Source of the DNA: Pseudoflavitalea rhizosphaerae
GTDB taxonomy: Bacteria > Bacteroidota > Bacteroidia > Chitinophagales > Chitinophagaceae
DNA length: 64,000 bases
Direction: 5' to 3'
Assembly: GCF_003991355.1 (NCBI RefSeq)
Contig: NZ_RCSU01000005.1
Location: 62,001-126,000, forward strand
This document shows, in pieces, positions 34,710-42,607 of the stretch; positions within the stretch are counted from its first letter, which is position 1, and each line of letters begins with the position of its first letter. The notes beneath the pieces were generated by a model. It ran no database searches and had not been told where the DNA came from. It saw only the letters and a list, made by a program, of their open reading frames with translations. A program made the position numbers and the translations under genes.

Positions 34710-35468
34710 TTACACCAGCCGCCGGCTCATCAGTTGCAGGAATTCATCTTTCTTCCTGGGCGAGATGGCAATCATGGCATCGTTGTTCATCACGGCATAA
34801 CCACCGTCTGCACGTATCATCTTTTTCACTTCTTTCATATTCACCATATAGGAATTGTGTAAACGGAAAAAACCATGTTCGGTCAGCATCATTTCATATT
34901 CCTTCAAATGTTTGCACACGATCATATGGTTCCCGCTTTTCAGGAAGAAAGTGGTATACGGACCTTTTGCTTCCAGGTAACTGATCTGCTGAAGGGGAAT
35001 GTATTCGATGCCTTCAGCAGTGGAGAGACTGATGGAAAAATCATCTCCCGAAGGGATGCGGACATTGCGCATGAGTAATTCCAGACGATCGTCCTGCTGT
35101 TTTACTTTCAGTGATTCGATGGCTTTGCTCACAGCGCGTGTTAGCTCTTCGTAATTGATGGGCTTCAGCAGGTAGTCGATGGCGCTGAAGCGGATAGCCT
35201 TGATGGCGTAATGATCGTAAGCGGTGGTGAAGATGATCTCGAATTTTGTGTCGCGCACCAGTTCCAGTACATCAAAGCCGGTAGCTGTCTGCAGCTCGAT
35301 GTCCAGGAAAATGATCTGCGGATCATGGGCCCGGATGGCGGATACGGCTTCGTTCACGGAAGCGGCTGTGGCTACCACTTCGATATGTGGACAAAATTCC
35401 TGTAAAAGGTTCAGCAGGAAATCGCGGTTCAGTTGTTCATCTTCCACGATGATTGCCTGGTATTTCAT
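34710..35468 (-). CDS. LytTR-family DNA-binding response regulator
   Basis: A 252-residue regulator with a receiver (IIVEDEQLNRDFL; phospho-acceptor Asp56 in IIFLDIELQTATGF; Lys in YLLKPINYEEL) and a C-terminal LytTR domain (GIEYIPLQQISYLEAKGPYTTFFL, HGFFRLHNSYMVNMKEVKKM, ISPRKKDEFLQLMSRR). It is expected to bind direct-repeat promoters as a dimer after phosphorylation by the LytS-type kinase encoded 11 bases upstream. The hybrid kinase follows 27 bases downstream, so the three probably act together. Its targets are not visible. Confidence 0.95.
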   Translation of the reverse strand: MKYQAIIVEDEQLNRDFLLNLLQEFCPHIEVVATAASVNEAVSAIRAHDPQIIFLDIELQTATGFDVLELVRDTKFEIIFTTAYDHYAIKAIRFSAIDYLLKPINYEELTRAVSKAIESLKVKQQDDRLELLMRNVRIPSGDDFSISLSTAEGIEYIPLQQISYLEAKGPYTTFFLKSGNHMIVCKHLKEYEMMLTEHGFFRLHNSYMVNMKEVKKMIRADGGYAVMNNDAMIAISPRKKDEFLQLMSRRLV

Positions 35469-35479
35469 AATTAAGGTTG

Positions 35480-37225
35480 TTAAGTTTGGTTCAGATCGAA
35501 TAAAGGTTGAGGTATTTCCAGTGTGGCCACATGCCGGTGCTGCTCACCGGACTGATGATTGTCTGCCGCGCTGGCGGTTATCTTCCGTTGATTGTGCGCA
35601 TTGAAAAGTTCAATCCTCCGCATCAGCATTTGTTCATCACCGTTAATATGCTCTTTCCTGTTTTCCACTATCTGACTGATGGTGCGGTTGCAGCCATTGT
35701 CGGAGATCTTTACCACCAGCGAATTTGCTTCGCCCATGAATTCAACATCAAGTTTTCCCTTATGCCCGTTGTTGAGGTGCAGGATGCCTTTGTACAGTGC
35801 ACTTTCCACCAGCGAATGTGTGAGGAAAGGCAGGATGCTGGCCTTGCTGGCGGATGGATGCACGGTGATCTCATAATCGAATTTGTCAAAGAAGCGGCAA
35901 TGCTCCAGCCAGAGGTATTCGCGCAGCAGACTGGCTTCATCCTGTACCTGAATGCTGAGCTCGTCGCCATAGTTGATCACTTTGCGGAGAAAGGCGGCAA
36001 ATCGACTGATATATTGCAGCGATATTTTCTTATCGCCACCGGCAATAAAATACTGGATCGAATTGAGCGAGTTGAACAGGAAATGCGGGTTGAGCCTTGC
36101 CTGCAGGATCTTCATCTTCAGCAGCTGGTTCATCTGTTCTATCTGTTGCTTCTGCTGTTCCAGTTGGGCATTGAGTTTTTGCCTTGTGCGGAAACGGCTG
36201 TACAGTACAGCGCTCATCAGTACGCCTGATCCGAACAGTATGATGAGGATATTGCGCAATGCGCCCTGCTGTTGTACTTCAACAACCGTGTCCATCAATC
36301 GTTTGGTGACGATCTCCTTTTCCAGCGATACCAGGTCGGATGCAGCAGGACCGTTCATTAGCAGGCTGTCTTCGAACACCAGGTCTTTCACTTCCGTGCC
36401 GAGGTATTTGGCGATGATGGCGCTGGCCTTCATGCGGAAAAGAGGCGAGGAAAAATATTCGTCCATTACAGGTTTCCAATCCGAACTGATCGGCATCACG
36501 GCTGCAAAGCCTTGCCTGTGGCTGCTCAGCACCTGTTGCCTTTTTACACGAATATCTTTTTGTAATGCAACGATGTAAACTGACAGTGGCACATAACCGA
36601 AGCTGTTATTGTGATTGGCAACAGCCTTCATGATCTCGTAATCATCTGTGGCATAGGAGAGGGGCAGTCCGGGGTAGAAATTGTTGCGCAGCATCATCAC
36701 ATCCTCTTCCATGGTGGTTTGCGGTTGTGTGAAAGCGTGCATATCGCGGAGGCGCCCGGTGAACTCTTTCGGGCTTGCATACATGGGTTCCAGGTTATTG
36801 GTGACCAGCACATTCACATCCGGCATATAGGGCATGGTGAACTGCACTTCTTTTTTTCTTTCAGGGGTAATGGAATAATAGGACCATCCGAAGAGGCCGC
36901 TGCAATCACTTTCCTTCACCCTGCTGAAAATATTGTGGAAGCTTCCGGCCTGCATCCAGCGGATATCGAGCTCTATCTTGTATTTCAGCTGCAGGTATGA
37001 TTTCAGGCTTTCCATGATCTCGTATTCCACCCCGGAAAGTTGACCGGCTTTGTTCATGTAAATGAAAGGTTCGATGTTGTCCCAGAGTGCGGTAACCGTT
37101 CCTTTTTTGTTTGCCAGGGTAGTGGCCCAGCTGTCGCACTGACCAGCCTGCTGCGCCTTTGATAACGGCAAGCAGCAACCTAGTGTGAGCAGGAGACAAA
37201 AAACATGAATAATAGAGATCCTCAT
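35480..37225 (-). CDS. LytS-type histidine kinase with periplasmic solute-binding sensor domain
   Basis: A 581-residue membrane kinase. A signal peptide (to about residue 25) is followed by a bacterial extracellular solute-binding protein family 3 domain (VTALWDNIEPFIYMNKAG, LSGVEYEIMESLKSYL, QFTMPYMPDVNVLVTNN), a membrane helix at about 324-344, a coiled coil and a His_kinase domain with LNPHFLFNSLNSIQYF (His381). The C-terminal HATPase is degenerate in its glycine boxes (ISDNGCNRTISQIV lacks the usual second glycine), so ATP binding may be weak or the fold shortened. It probably senses an amino-acid-like ligand directly and phosphorylates the LytTR regulator 11 bases downstream. Confidence 0.88.
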   Translation of the reverse strand: MRISIIHVFCLLLTLGCCLPLSKAQQAGQCDSWATTLANKKGTVTALWDNIEPFIYMNKAGQLSGVEYEIMESLKSYLQLKYKIELDIRWMQAGSFHNIFSRVKESDCSGLFGWSYYSITPERKKEVQFTMPYMPDVNVLVTNNLEPMYASPKEFTGRLRDMHAFTQPQTTMEEDVMMLRNNFYPGLPLSYATDDYEIMKAVANHNNSFGYVPLSVYIVALQKDIRVKRQQVLSSHRQGFAAVMPISSDWKPVMDEYFSSPLFRMKASAIIAKYLGTEVKDLVFEDSLLMNGPAASDLVSLEKEIVTKRLMDTVVEVQQQGALRNILIILFGSGVLMSAVLYSRFRTRQKLNAQLEQQKQQIEQMNQLLKMKILQARLNPHFLFNSLNSIQYFIAGGDKKISLQYISRFAAFLRKVINYGDELSIQVQDEASLLREYLWLEHCRFFDKFDYEITVHPSASKASILPFLTHSLVESALYKGILHLNNGHKGKLDVEFMGEANSLVVKISDNGCNRTISQIVENRKEHINGDEQMLMRRIELFNAHNQRKITASAADNHQSGEQHRHVATLEIPQPLFDLNQT

Positions 37226-37329
37226 TCAAGCGGGGCTTTGCACAAAGATGCCAATTGGAGGAATGAATGTGGCGACTGACTTTACGGATGAGGCATTTGA
37301 ATTAACGGATGAGGAGGCAGCCTGGTGGT

Positions 37330-37788
37330 TTATTGTTCGAAAGCGGGCTTTGTGATAGACCAGAATTCGTCCAGGGCCATGATGCGCGGTTTGAGGAAAG
37401 AAATGATTTCAGGCCAGTCTGATTGTTTGAGTACATTTACATTTTCGAGCAGCTTGCTGATGGAACTGGTGGTTTTGCCGAACCAGTCCGTTTCATTTTC
37501 TTTCCAGATCCAGTCGTCTTCCTTTAAAGCGTCCCAAAGCATGGGCTGGAGCCGGATGAATTGCTGGTAATGGGATTGTCTGGTTTCAGGATTCTTATGT
37601 GAGAGGGAGATGAGGATGATGGCATGGTCGCGGTCCGCATCCATTTTAAAACTGATGCCATTCACGCCTGTCTTGTAATTGAGCCAGGTAACGGGCAGGC
37701 CATCGACGGATTGTATGGGCTTCATGTAACTGCCGAATGCAGCCCAGAAGGATTGTTTGATCTTCGATATTTCTTCTCTCGTGTACAT
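37330..37788 (-). CDS. DUF4268-domain protein
   Basis: A 152-residue soluble protein matching DUF4268 as I recall it: FWAAFGSYMKPI near the N-terminus, VTWLNYKTGVNGISFKMDADRDHAIILISLSH (a beta-meander resembling nuclease-like domains), and WPEIISFLKPRIMALDEFWS at the C-terminus. In other proteins DUF4268 is appended to restriction-like or DNA-repair nuclease domains, but here it stands alone. Function unknown. It lies upstream of nothing on its strand and is divergent from the dihydrofolate-reductase-family gene. Confidence 0.75.
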   Translation of the reverse strand: MYTREEISKIKQSFWAAFGSYMKPIQSVDGLPVTWLNYKTGVNGISFKMDADRDHAIILISLSHKNPETRQSHYQQFIRLQPMLWDALKEDDWIWKENETDWFGKTTSSISKLLENVNVLKQSDWPEIISFLKPRIMALDEFWSITKPAFEQ

Positions 37789-37906
37789 GGGTAGCAGAAA
37801 GTTGCAAGATACTGTTTAGATTGTTTCCATTCTTAGCCTGTTCATTTTTCCACAATCCGAACAATAGCGTGTATTGGTTTTGTTATACGTCAAATAAATT
37901 TTAATC

Positions 37907-38452
37907 ATGAAAAAAATAGTATTGGACCTGGCGGTTACACTGGACGGTTTTATTGAAGGTCCCAATGGCGAGATCGATTGGTGTATTATGGATGATGATA
38001 TGGACTTTAATGGATTCCTGTCTGGTATCGATACCATATTCTACGGCAGGGTGAGCTATGATGCCTGGGGTAATTACCAACCCGATGCAAATGCCGGTAA
38101 AACAGAACAGGAGTTATGGAAAAATGTACATGAGAAGAAGAAGTTCGTTTTTTCAAAACAGGAGAGAAATGATGACAGGGCCAGTTTTGTTTCTGGTGAT
38201 ATCGTTGCTGCTGTGAACGCCATCAGGAATGAAGGAGGGAAAGATATCTGGTTATACGGCGGAGCGGGCCTGATCAAAACTTTTATCGATCTGGGATTGA
38301 TAGATGTATACAGGGTTTCCGTACACCCGGTAGCGTTAGGAAGCGGCAAACCTTTATTTGAGAACCTGAAAGAAAGGGTGAGGTTGAAATTGATGGATAC
38401 GAAAGTGTTCAGGTCAGGAGTAGTGCAGCTGATCTATGAGACGGAAAAGTGA
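37907..38452 (+). CDS. Dihydrofolate reductase/RibD-C family protein
   Basis: A 181-residue member of the RibD C-terminal/DHFR-like fold (YyaP/YwjB type). It opens with KIVLDLAVTLDGFIEGPNGEIDW, then IDTIFYGRVSYDAW, VNAIRNEGGKDIWLYGGAGLIKTFIDLGLIDVYRVSVHPVALGSG and ends LIYETEK. The GGAGL loop is the NADPH-binding segment. It lacks the folate-binding hallmarks of true FolA, so the substrate is uncertain. Single gene, followed by repeat copy E. Confidence 0.88.
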   Translation: MKKIVLDLAVTLDGFIEGPNGEIDWCIMDDDMDFNGFLSGIDTIFYGRVSYDAWGNYQPDANAGKTEQELWKNVHEKKKFVFSKQERNDDRASFVSGDIVAAVNAIRNEGGKDIWLYGGAGLIKTFIDLGLIDVYRVSVHPVALGSGKPLFENLKERVRLKLMDTKVFRSGVVQLIYETEK

Positions 38453-38479
38453 GAAAATGGAAAGTTGGGGCTGTACAGC

Positions 38480-38597
38480 GTGCTGGCTGTCGCTCGCCTC
38501 TGGCGAGTGACTGCTTTTTAGTCGCGTCTGGCGACGCAGTGTTCGCCGGAGGCGAACAAATACAAGTCACTCGCCAGAGGCGAGCGACTGCCAGCAC
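38480..38597 (+). repeat. Multi-hairpin intergenic repeat, copy E
   Basis: Closed by a perfect outer stem GTGCTGGC (38480-38487) with GCCAGCAC (38590-38597). Arms CTCGCCTCTGGCGAG and CTCGCCAGAGGCGAG are exact reverse complements. The first core hairpin is slightly altered (GTCGCGTCTGGCGAC). It fills the gap between two convergent genes. Confidence 0.93.
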
Positions 38598-38619
38598 CAA
38601 AATAAATAAGTAATAGTCA

Positions 38620-39189
38620 TTACACTCTCAGGCTTCCTCTGAATCCTCTCGCTGCATAATAAGAATCTGCGCCGTTGTGATACACAAATATTGTATCATA
38701 TCTTCTGTCGCAGAACAAAGCACCGCCGAGTTTCCTGATCTTTGCCGGGGTCTGGATCCAACTGGATGTTTTCAGATCGAATTCTCCCAGTTCCTGCAAA
38801 TAGCGGTATTCTTCTTCGGATAATATTTCAACACCGATGGCTTTGGCCATTTCTACGGCGCTGTCGTCTGGCTTGTGCTGTTTGCGGGCGGCGAGAGCTT
38901 CACCATCGAAACAAACGCTTCTACGGCCTTTCGGTGATTCTGCAGAGCAGTCGAAGAAAATAAATTCGCCGGACTTCTTATCGAATCCCACCAGGTCCGG
39001 TTCTCCGCCGGTGATTTCCATCTCATTGAGTGTATGCAGGGCTGCCGGTTTGGATTCCAGTTTGGCGCGAACATCTTCCCATGCAATTCCTTTGTGGCGA
39101 TTCATATTCTTATCGAAACGGGCTTTCAATGTTTGCAGCAGTTCCTGTTGTTCAGCTGCGGATAATTTCTTTGTGGTGGATTTACTCAT
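38620..39189 (-). CDS. DUF4256-domain protein
   Basis: A 189-residue soluble protein typical of DUF4256: LLQTLKARFDKNMNRHKGI at the N-terminus, LNEMEITGGEPDLVGFDKKSGEFIFFDCSAESPKGRRS in the middle and FDLKTSSWIQTPAKIRKLGGALFCDRRYDTIFVYHNGADSYYAARGFRG at the end. The function of the family is not known to me. I chose ATG 39189 (MSKSTTKKL) over 39219. It is the last gene of a possible arsR-SRPBCC-DUF4256 run on the minus strand (48 bases after the SRPBCC stop). Confidence 0.82.
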   Translation of the reverse strand: MSKSTTKKLSAAEQQELLQTLKARFDKNMNRHKGIAWEDVRAKLESKPAALHTLNEMEITGGEPDLVGFDKKSGEFIFFDCSAESPKGRRSVCFDGEALAARKQHKPDDSAVEMAKAIGVEILSEEEYRYLQELGEFDLKTSSWIQTPAKIRKLGGALFCDRRYDTIFVYHNGADSYYAARGFRGSLRV

Positions 39190-39237
39190 ATGACTGCTTT
39201 TATGGTTATTTGATAACAAGAAAAACTGTGCCGGACC

Positions 39238-39714
39238 TTAGCGGGCTGCTTTTATCTGTTTCGCCACTTTTTCCATTTCGTTATGCGCCCAGTTGAGACC
39301 TTGTCTGAATGGAAGTTTCAGTTGGTTTTCCCGGTGTTCAGGGGTTTTGTACACTACAAACATGGTGAGTTTGCTGTTATCCTCATCCAGCGCTTCAAAT
39401 GTGAAGAATTCCAGTTGTGCGTCGAAGCCTTCACTCATCATCTGGAAAGTACGGACCAGTTTTTCGTTCGGCACAAATTCATGGAACACGCCATTGCCCC
39501 GGAATACCACATTCCCTTGCGGGTCCGAGGTTTCATAAGTAAAGCCGCCATTTTGTTTGCCTTCAAACTTCAATACTTTGGTGCCCATCCATTGCGTAAT
39601 GATCTCCGGATCGGTATGGGCCTGGAATAAAAGGTCAACGGGTATCTCAAATTCCCTGGTGATGGTGAGGTATTGTTTCCCCTCTTCAGCATGTACCTGT
39701 GTCTTTCTTTCCAT
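39238..39714 (-). CDS. SRPBCC/AHSA1-family protein
   Basis: A 158-residue START/Bet v1-like domain of the activator-of-Hsp90-ATPase (AHSA1) C-terminal type: LTITREFEIPVDLLFQAHTDPEIITQWMG, VFRGNGVFHEFVPNEKLVRTFQM, and LNWAHNEMEKVAKQIK. These proteins bind hydrophobic ligands in a deep cavity; the ligand here is unknown. It starts 5 bases after the arsR stop; ArsR-SRPBCC pairs are a very common two-gene unit, in which the regulator controls the pair. Confidence 0.9.
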   Translation of the reverse strand: MERKTQVHAEEGKQYLTITREFEIPVDLLFQAHTDPEIITQWMGTKVLKFEGKQNGGFTYETSDPQGNVVFRGNGVFHEFVPNEKLVRTFQMMSEGFDAQLEFFTFEALDEDNSKLTMFVVYKTPEHRENQLKLPFRQGLNWAHNEMEKVAKQIKAAR

Positions 39715-39719
39715 GATTT

Positions 39720-40043
39720 CTATTTTTTAGTTTTATATTTTTTCATGATCGATTCCAGTTTGTTGAAACGATCATCCCAAAGATTCCGGAAAGGCTCGAT
39801 AAAATCTGCAATCTCTTTCATCTTTTTAGGGTTTAAATGATAGAATATCTCCCTGCCGTTCTGTTCCTGTTTTACCAGTTCACACTCGGTGAGGATCTGA
39901 ATATGTTTGGAAATGGTTTGACGGGAGGAATCGAAATTTTCAGCAATGGCGCCGGGAGTCATGGCGCTCACTGCCAGTAAAGTAATGATGGCCCTGCGGG
40001 TTGGGTCGGCAATGGCCTGGAAAACATCTCTTCTTAATTCCAT
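39720..40043 (-). CDS. ArsR/SmtB-family transcriptional regulator
   Basis: A 107-residue winged-helix repressor: [35 protein letters not shown], the recognition segment [36 protein letters not shown], and a C-terminal [19 protein letters not shown] helix. The metal-binding ELCVC motif of ArsR/SmtB is absent, so it is a non-metal member that often pairs with an SRPBCC protein. A perfect 11-bp palindrome embracing its own -7 box lies 9 bases upstream of the start, so it should repress itself and the SRPBCC gene. Confidence 0.92.
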   Translation of the reverse strand: MELRRDVFQAIADPTRRAIITLLAVSAMTPGAIAENFDSSRQTISKHIQILTECELVKQEQNGREIFYHLNPKKMKEIADFIEPFRNLWDDRFNKLESIMKKYKTKK

Positions 40044-40051
40044 TTGCAGCT

Positions 40052-40090
40052 ATTTGACTGCAAATATATGCAGTCAAATGATTGTGCAAA
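40052..40090 (-). promoter_or_regulatory. ArsR-gene promoter overlapped by perfect operator palindrome
   Basis: ATTTGACTGCA (40052-40062) and TGCAGTCAAAT (40069-40079) are perfect inverted repeats around a 6-base centre. Within them, on the minus strand, is TATATTTG (40068-40061), a perfect -7 box, with TTTG 18 bases upstream (40090-40087). Repressor binding would occlude the promoter, supporting autoregulation. Confidence 0.8.
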
Positions 40091-40170
40091 AAAAATCGGC
40101 AATTTTTTTTTGAGAAGTAAAAAACAGGGAGGAAAAGAACAGTTCAGGTAGTCTGTCCGGAGGATGGCAA

Positions 40171-40521
40171 TCAGTTATTTTTCAAAGGATGCTGCAGATA
40201 GAGGATCACCAGATTGAGCAGGAGGAAGGGCAGTTCAATGGCTGCTCCTTTCAAATTTTTATCCAGCAGTTGAAAACAGATGATCAGAAGGATCCCTGCG
40301 GCCATCAGGAAATTGCCCCAAACGAAAGTTTTTGGGAACAGGATCAGCAAGGCAGCGATGATGGTAATGGCGCCATTTATCATTACGCCATTTCTTTCCA
40401 ATCCCCATTTGCTGAACATCTGCAACATTTCCGGTTTTCCTGAGAACATGGCATATCCCTGTTTGAACCCCATGAAAACGGCAATAAGGATCAGTATTGC
40501 GTTGATGACTTTCAGGACCAT
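40171..40521 (-). CDS. DoxX-like four-helix membrane protein
   Basis: A 116-residue integral membrane protein with four helices (roughly 4-20, 47-63, 67-85 and 93-111) in the DoxX/DUF4870-like pattern: VINAILILIAVFMGFKQGYAMFSGKPEMLQMFSKWGL, then NGVMINGAITIIAALLILFP. Family members are poorly understood; some form redox complexes with thiol enzymes. It shares strand with the SDR 84 bases upstream and may be co-transcribed. Confidence 0.75.
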   Translation of the reverse strand: MVLKVINAILILIAVFMGFKQGYAMFSGKPEMLQMFSKWGLERNGVMINGAITIIAALLILFPKTFVWGNFLMAAGILLIICFQLLDKNLKGAAIELPFLLLNLVILYLQHPLKNN

Positions 40522-40605
40522 AGTTGTAATGTTTTATTATTCTATAAAAAAGAAAATGAAAAGCCTGCCAAAGCTTCTCATTTTCATACTGACTGTGCGA
40601 AATGT

Positions 40606-41361
40606 TTATCTTGTAGTATAACCTCCGTTTGCAAAAATGGTTTGTCCGGTTATCCACCAGCCATCAGTGACCAGGAACTCTACCAGCGGCGCGATATCCT
40701 TTATGTCTGTCAAACCACCGAGTGCAGACGCTGATTTGTGATAGGCAACGGCATCTTCACTTTCCTGTCCATAAAAGAACGGCGTGTCCATTGGTCCGGG
40801 CGCAACTGCGGTCACTGAAATTCCCCTGCCGCCGAATTCTTTGGAAGCTGCCCTGGTGAAATGTTCTACTGGCGCTTTCATTCCTTCATAAGTAGAGTAG
40901 AGTCCTGTATAGGCAGCCAGCAGCGAGGTAACGATGGTGCAGATCTTACCATTGTTGTTCAGTTTCTTTCCTGCTTCCTGGATGAAGAAGTAAGCGGCCT
41001 TCGAGTTGATATCGCTCATGCTATCGTATTCTGCTTCGGTTGTATCTGCAATTGGTTTTTTCAAAACCTTGCCGACTGTGTTGATGGCGATATCGATACC
41101 ACCAAATCTTGAAACGGCTGCATCAAAAAGCGTGATGATATTCCTTGGCCTGGTAAGATCTCCCTGGAAGAGGATGGCTTCTGCTCCTGCTGCCTGTACT
41201 TCTGTCAATGTTTTTTCCGCATCGGGCTGTGTGCTGGCGCTGTTGTAGTGGATCACCAGTTTGGCTCCTTTCGCCGCAAAGTTCCTGCTCAGTAATCCGC
41301 CAAGGTTTTTGGCTCCTCCTGCAATTAAGACCACTTTTCCATTTACATTGTTGTTTGCCAT
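40606..41361 (-). CDS. Classical SDR oxidoreductase
   Basis: A 251-residue short-chain dehydrogenase. The cofactor motif is KVVLIAGGAKNLGGLLSRNFA (TGxxxGxG variant with Ala and Asn), NTVG corresponds to the structural NNAG, and the active site is Ser in IVTSLLAAYTGLYSTYEGMKAPVEHF with Tyr and Lys in YSTYEGMK. A C-terminal AVAPGPMDTPFF and TGQTIFANGGY match the FabG-like group. The substrate cannot be inferred. Start ATG 41361 (MANNNVNGK) is preferred over 41394. An AraC-type regulator lies 84 bases upstream on the same strand. Confidence 0.88.
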   Translation of the reverse strand: MANNNVNGKVVLIAGGAKNLGGLLSRNFAAKGAKLVIHYNSASTQPDAEKTLTEVQAAGAEAILFQGDLTRPRNIITLFDAAVSRFGGIDIAINTVGKVLKKPIADTTEAEYDSMSDINSKAAYFFIQEAGKKLNNNGKICTIVTSLLAAYTGLYSTYEGMKAPVEHFTRAASKEFGGRGISVTAVAPGPMDTPFFYGQESEDAVAYHKSASALGGLTDIKDIAPLVEFLVTDGWWITGQTIFANGGYTTR

Positions 41362-41445
41362 AGTATCCTTTTTTAAGTTGGATACGAAGGTCAATGATGT
41401 AAACAGGTTTATTATGGTGAACTTTTCGGATTTTTTACCGGATTA

Positions 41446-41823
41446 CTACTTCTTTTTTTCATTCCTGTAATCACCGGGAGTGAACCCTGTCAACTTCTTG
41501 AAGAACTTTGAAAAATTGGAAGGGTCGTAGGTCAGTTTCATGGCGATCTGTGCAATGGAAAGATCGGATTCAATCAGTAATTCCTGGGCTTTGCTGATGA
41601 TCTTTGCATCATAGAAATGGCAGGGAGGGTGCCCTTTCTCTGTTTTGATGATATCGGTGAGATGCTTGTGGGAAACGGCCAGTTCGCGCGCAATGCGGTT
41701 CAGTTCGAAGAAATCAGGTACATCTCCGTTCACAACATCTTCAATATGATGGTCCAGGAATTCAAAATATTGAGTTGCTATTATAGTACTTCTACTGATT
41801 TTATTCTTTTCCATAGGCAACAT
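41446..41823 (-). CDS. Short AraC-family transcriptional regulator
   Basis: A 125-residue protein that is little more than the AraC DNA-binding domain: two helix-turn-helix units, ELNRIARELAVSHKHLTDIIKTEKG and LSIAQIAMKLTYDPSNFSKFFKKLTGFTPGDYR. The usual N-terminal ligand domain is missing (about 20 residues precede the HTH), which is normal for a subset of short AraC proteins. It probably controls the adjacent SDR or YdeI-like gene. Confidence 0.88.
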   Translation of the reverse strand: MLPMEKNKISRSTIIATQYFEFLDHHIEDVVNGDVPDFFELNRIARELAVSHKHLTDIIKTEKGHPPCHFYDAKIISKAQELLIESDLSIAQIAMKLTYDPSNFSKFFKKLTGFTPGDYRNEKKK

Positions 41824-41850
41824 TGATTCAGATGATCAAATCGGTTACTC

Positions 41851-42444
41851 CTAATCGTTAAGCCCCTTGCCTGCAAGTATCAATTTTGTACATTTTTCCA
41901 CTCTCTCAGCACGGGTTTTGGATTGTTTGGCGGATGAGAAATGCAAAAGATATCCTCTCTGGCGGCCAGGCGTCAATGCCTCGAAAGCCTTTTTGAGTGC
42001 AGGTTTGCTGTCGAGCTTTTTCTGGAATTCTTCCACTACCGGATATTCCTCCACCTTTTTCAGTTTCACTTTCAGTCCGGCCCTTTCCACTTCGATGGCT
42101 TCATACACATATGTTTTCAGTGCGGTTTTCAATTTGGTGATCTGTTTCGCATTGGTGAAACGGACCTGCCGGGCGCTCTGTACATTTTCTGATTGTTGTA
42201 CCAGGATGCCGTTTGGATCGTTGAGCAGCGCGCCTTTGAAGAAAAGTAGTGCGCAGTATTCCTTGAAACCGTGTATCAGAACGATATTCTTATTCTGGTA
42301 TGTATAACAGGCCTGTCCCCATTTCAGTTCTTCATCCAGTTGACAATCCAGCAGGATCGTTCTCAATTGTTCGAATTCATCATGCCATGCTTCGGCATTG
42401 GCGAAAAAATCGTCAGCGGCGGAGATGGTCTTGCTTTTTGCCAT
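41851..42444 (-). CDS. YdeI/OmdA family protein with DUF1801 domain
   Basis: A 197-residue soluble protein. The N-terminal DUF1801 part reads WHDEFEQLRTILLDCQLDEELKWGQACYTYQNKNIVLIHGFKEYCALLFFKGALL; the C-terminal OmdA/YdeI part is FQKKLDSKPALKKAFEALTPGRQRGYLLHFSSAKQSKTRAERVEKC. Related YdhG/YdeI proteins are linked to envelope-stress and antimicrobial-peptide tolerance in Bacillus; mechanism unknown. It starts a possible run of minus-strand genes (YdeI-like, AraC, SDR, DoxX-like). Confidence 0.88.
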   Translation of the reverse strand: MAKSKTISAADDFFANAEAWHDEFEQLRTILLDCQLDEELKWGQACYTYQNKNIVLIHGFKEYCALLFFKGALLNDPNGILVQQSENVQSARQVRFTNAKQITKLKTALKTYVYEAIEVERAGLKVKLKKVEEYPVVEEFQKKLDSKPALKKAFEALTPGRQRGYLLHFSSAKQSKTRAERVEKCTKLILAGKGLND

Positions 42445-42576
42445 AAAAAGGTGTTTTTAAAAGGTAGTGACTAAAATTAATGAAAATGAGTGGTATCCCG
42501 TTTAGCCGATTTTGTCTTCCGTTAAGCAACAACCCGCAATCATTAACCGGCGGGTAAGTGAACTAACAGTGAAGGT

Positions 42577-42584
42577 TAGCTTTG
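42577..42584 (+). promoter_or_regulatory. -7 box of flavin monooxygenase gene
   Basis: TAGCTTTG, a perfect TAnnTTTG, 23 bases before the ATG at 42608. It supports 42608 as the start, since longer in-frame starts would lie upstream of the promoter. No clear TTG at the expected distance. Confidence 0.55.
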
Positions 42585-42607
42585 GTTCAACAATTAAAAC
42601 AGATCCC

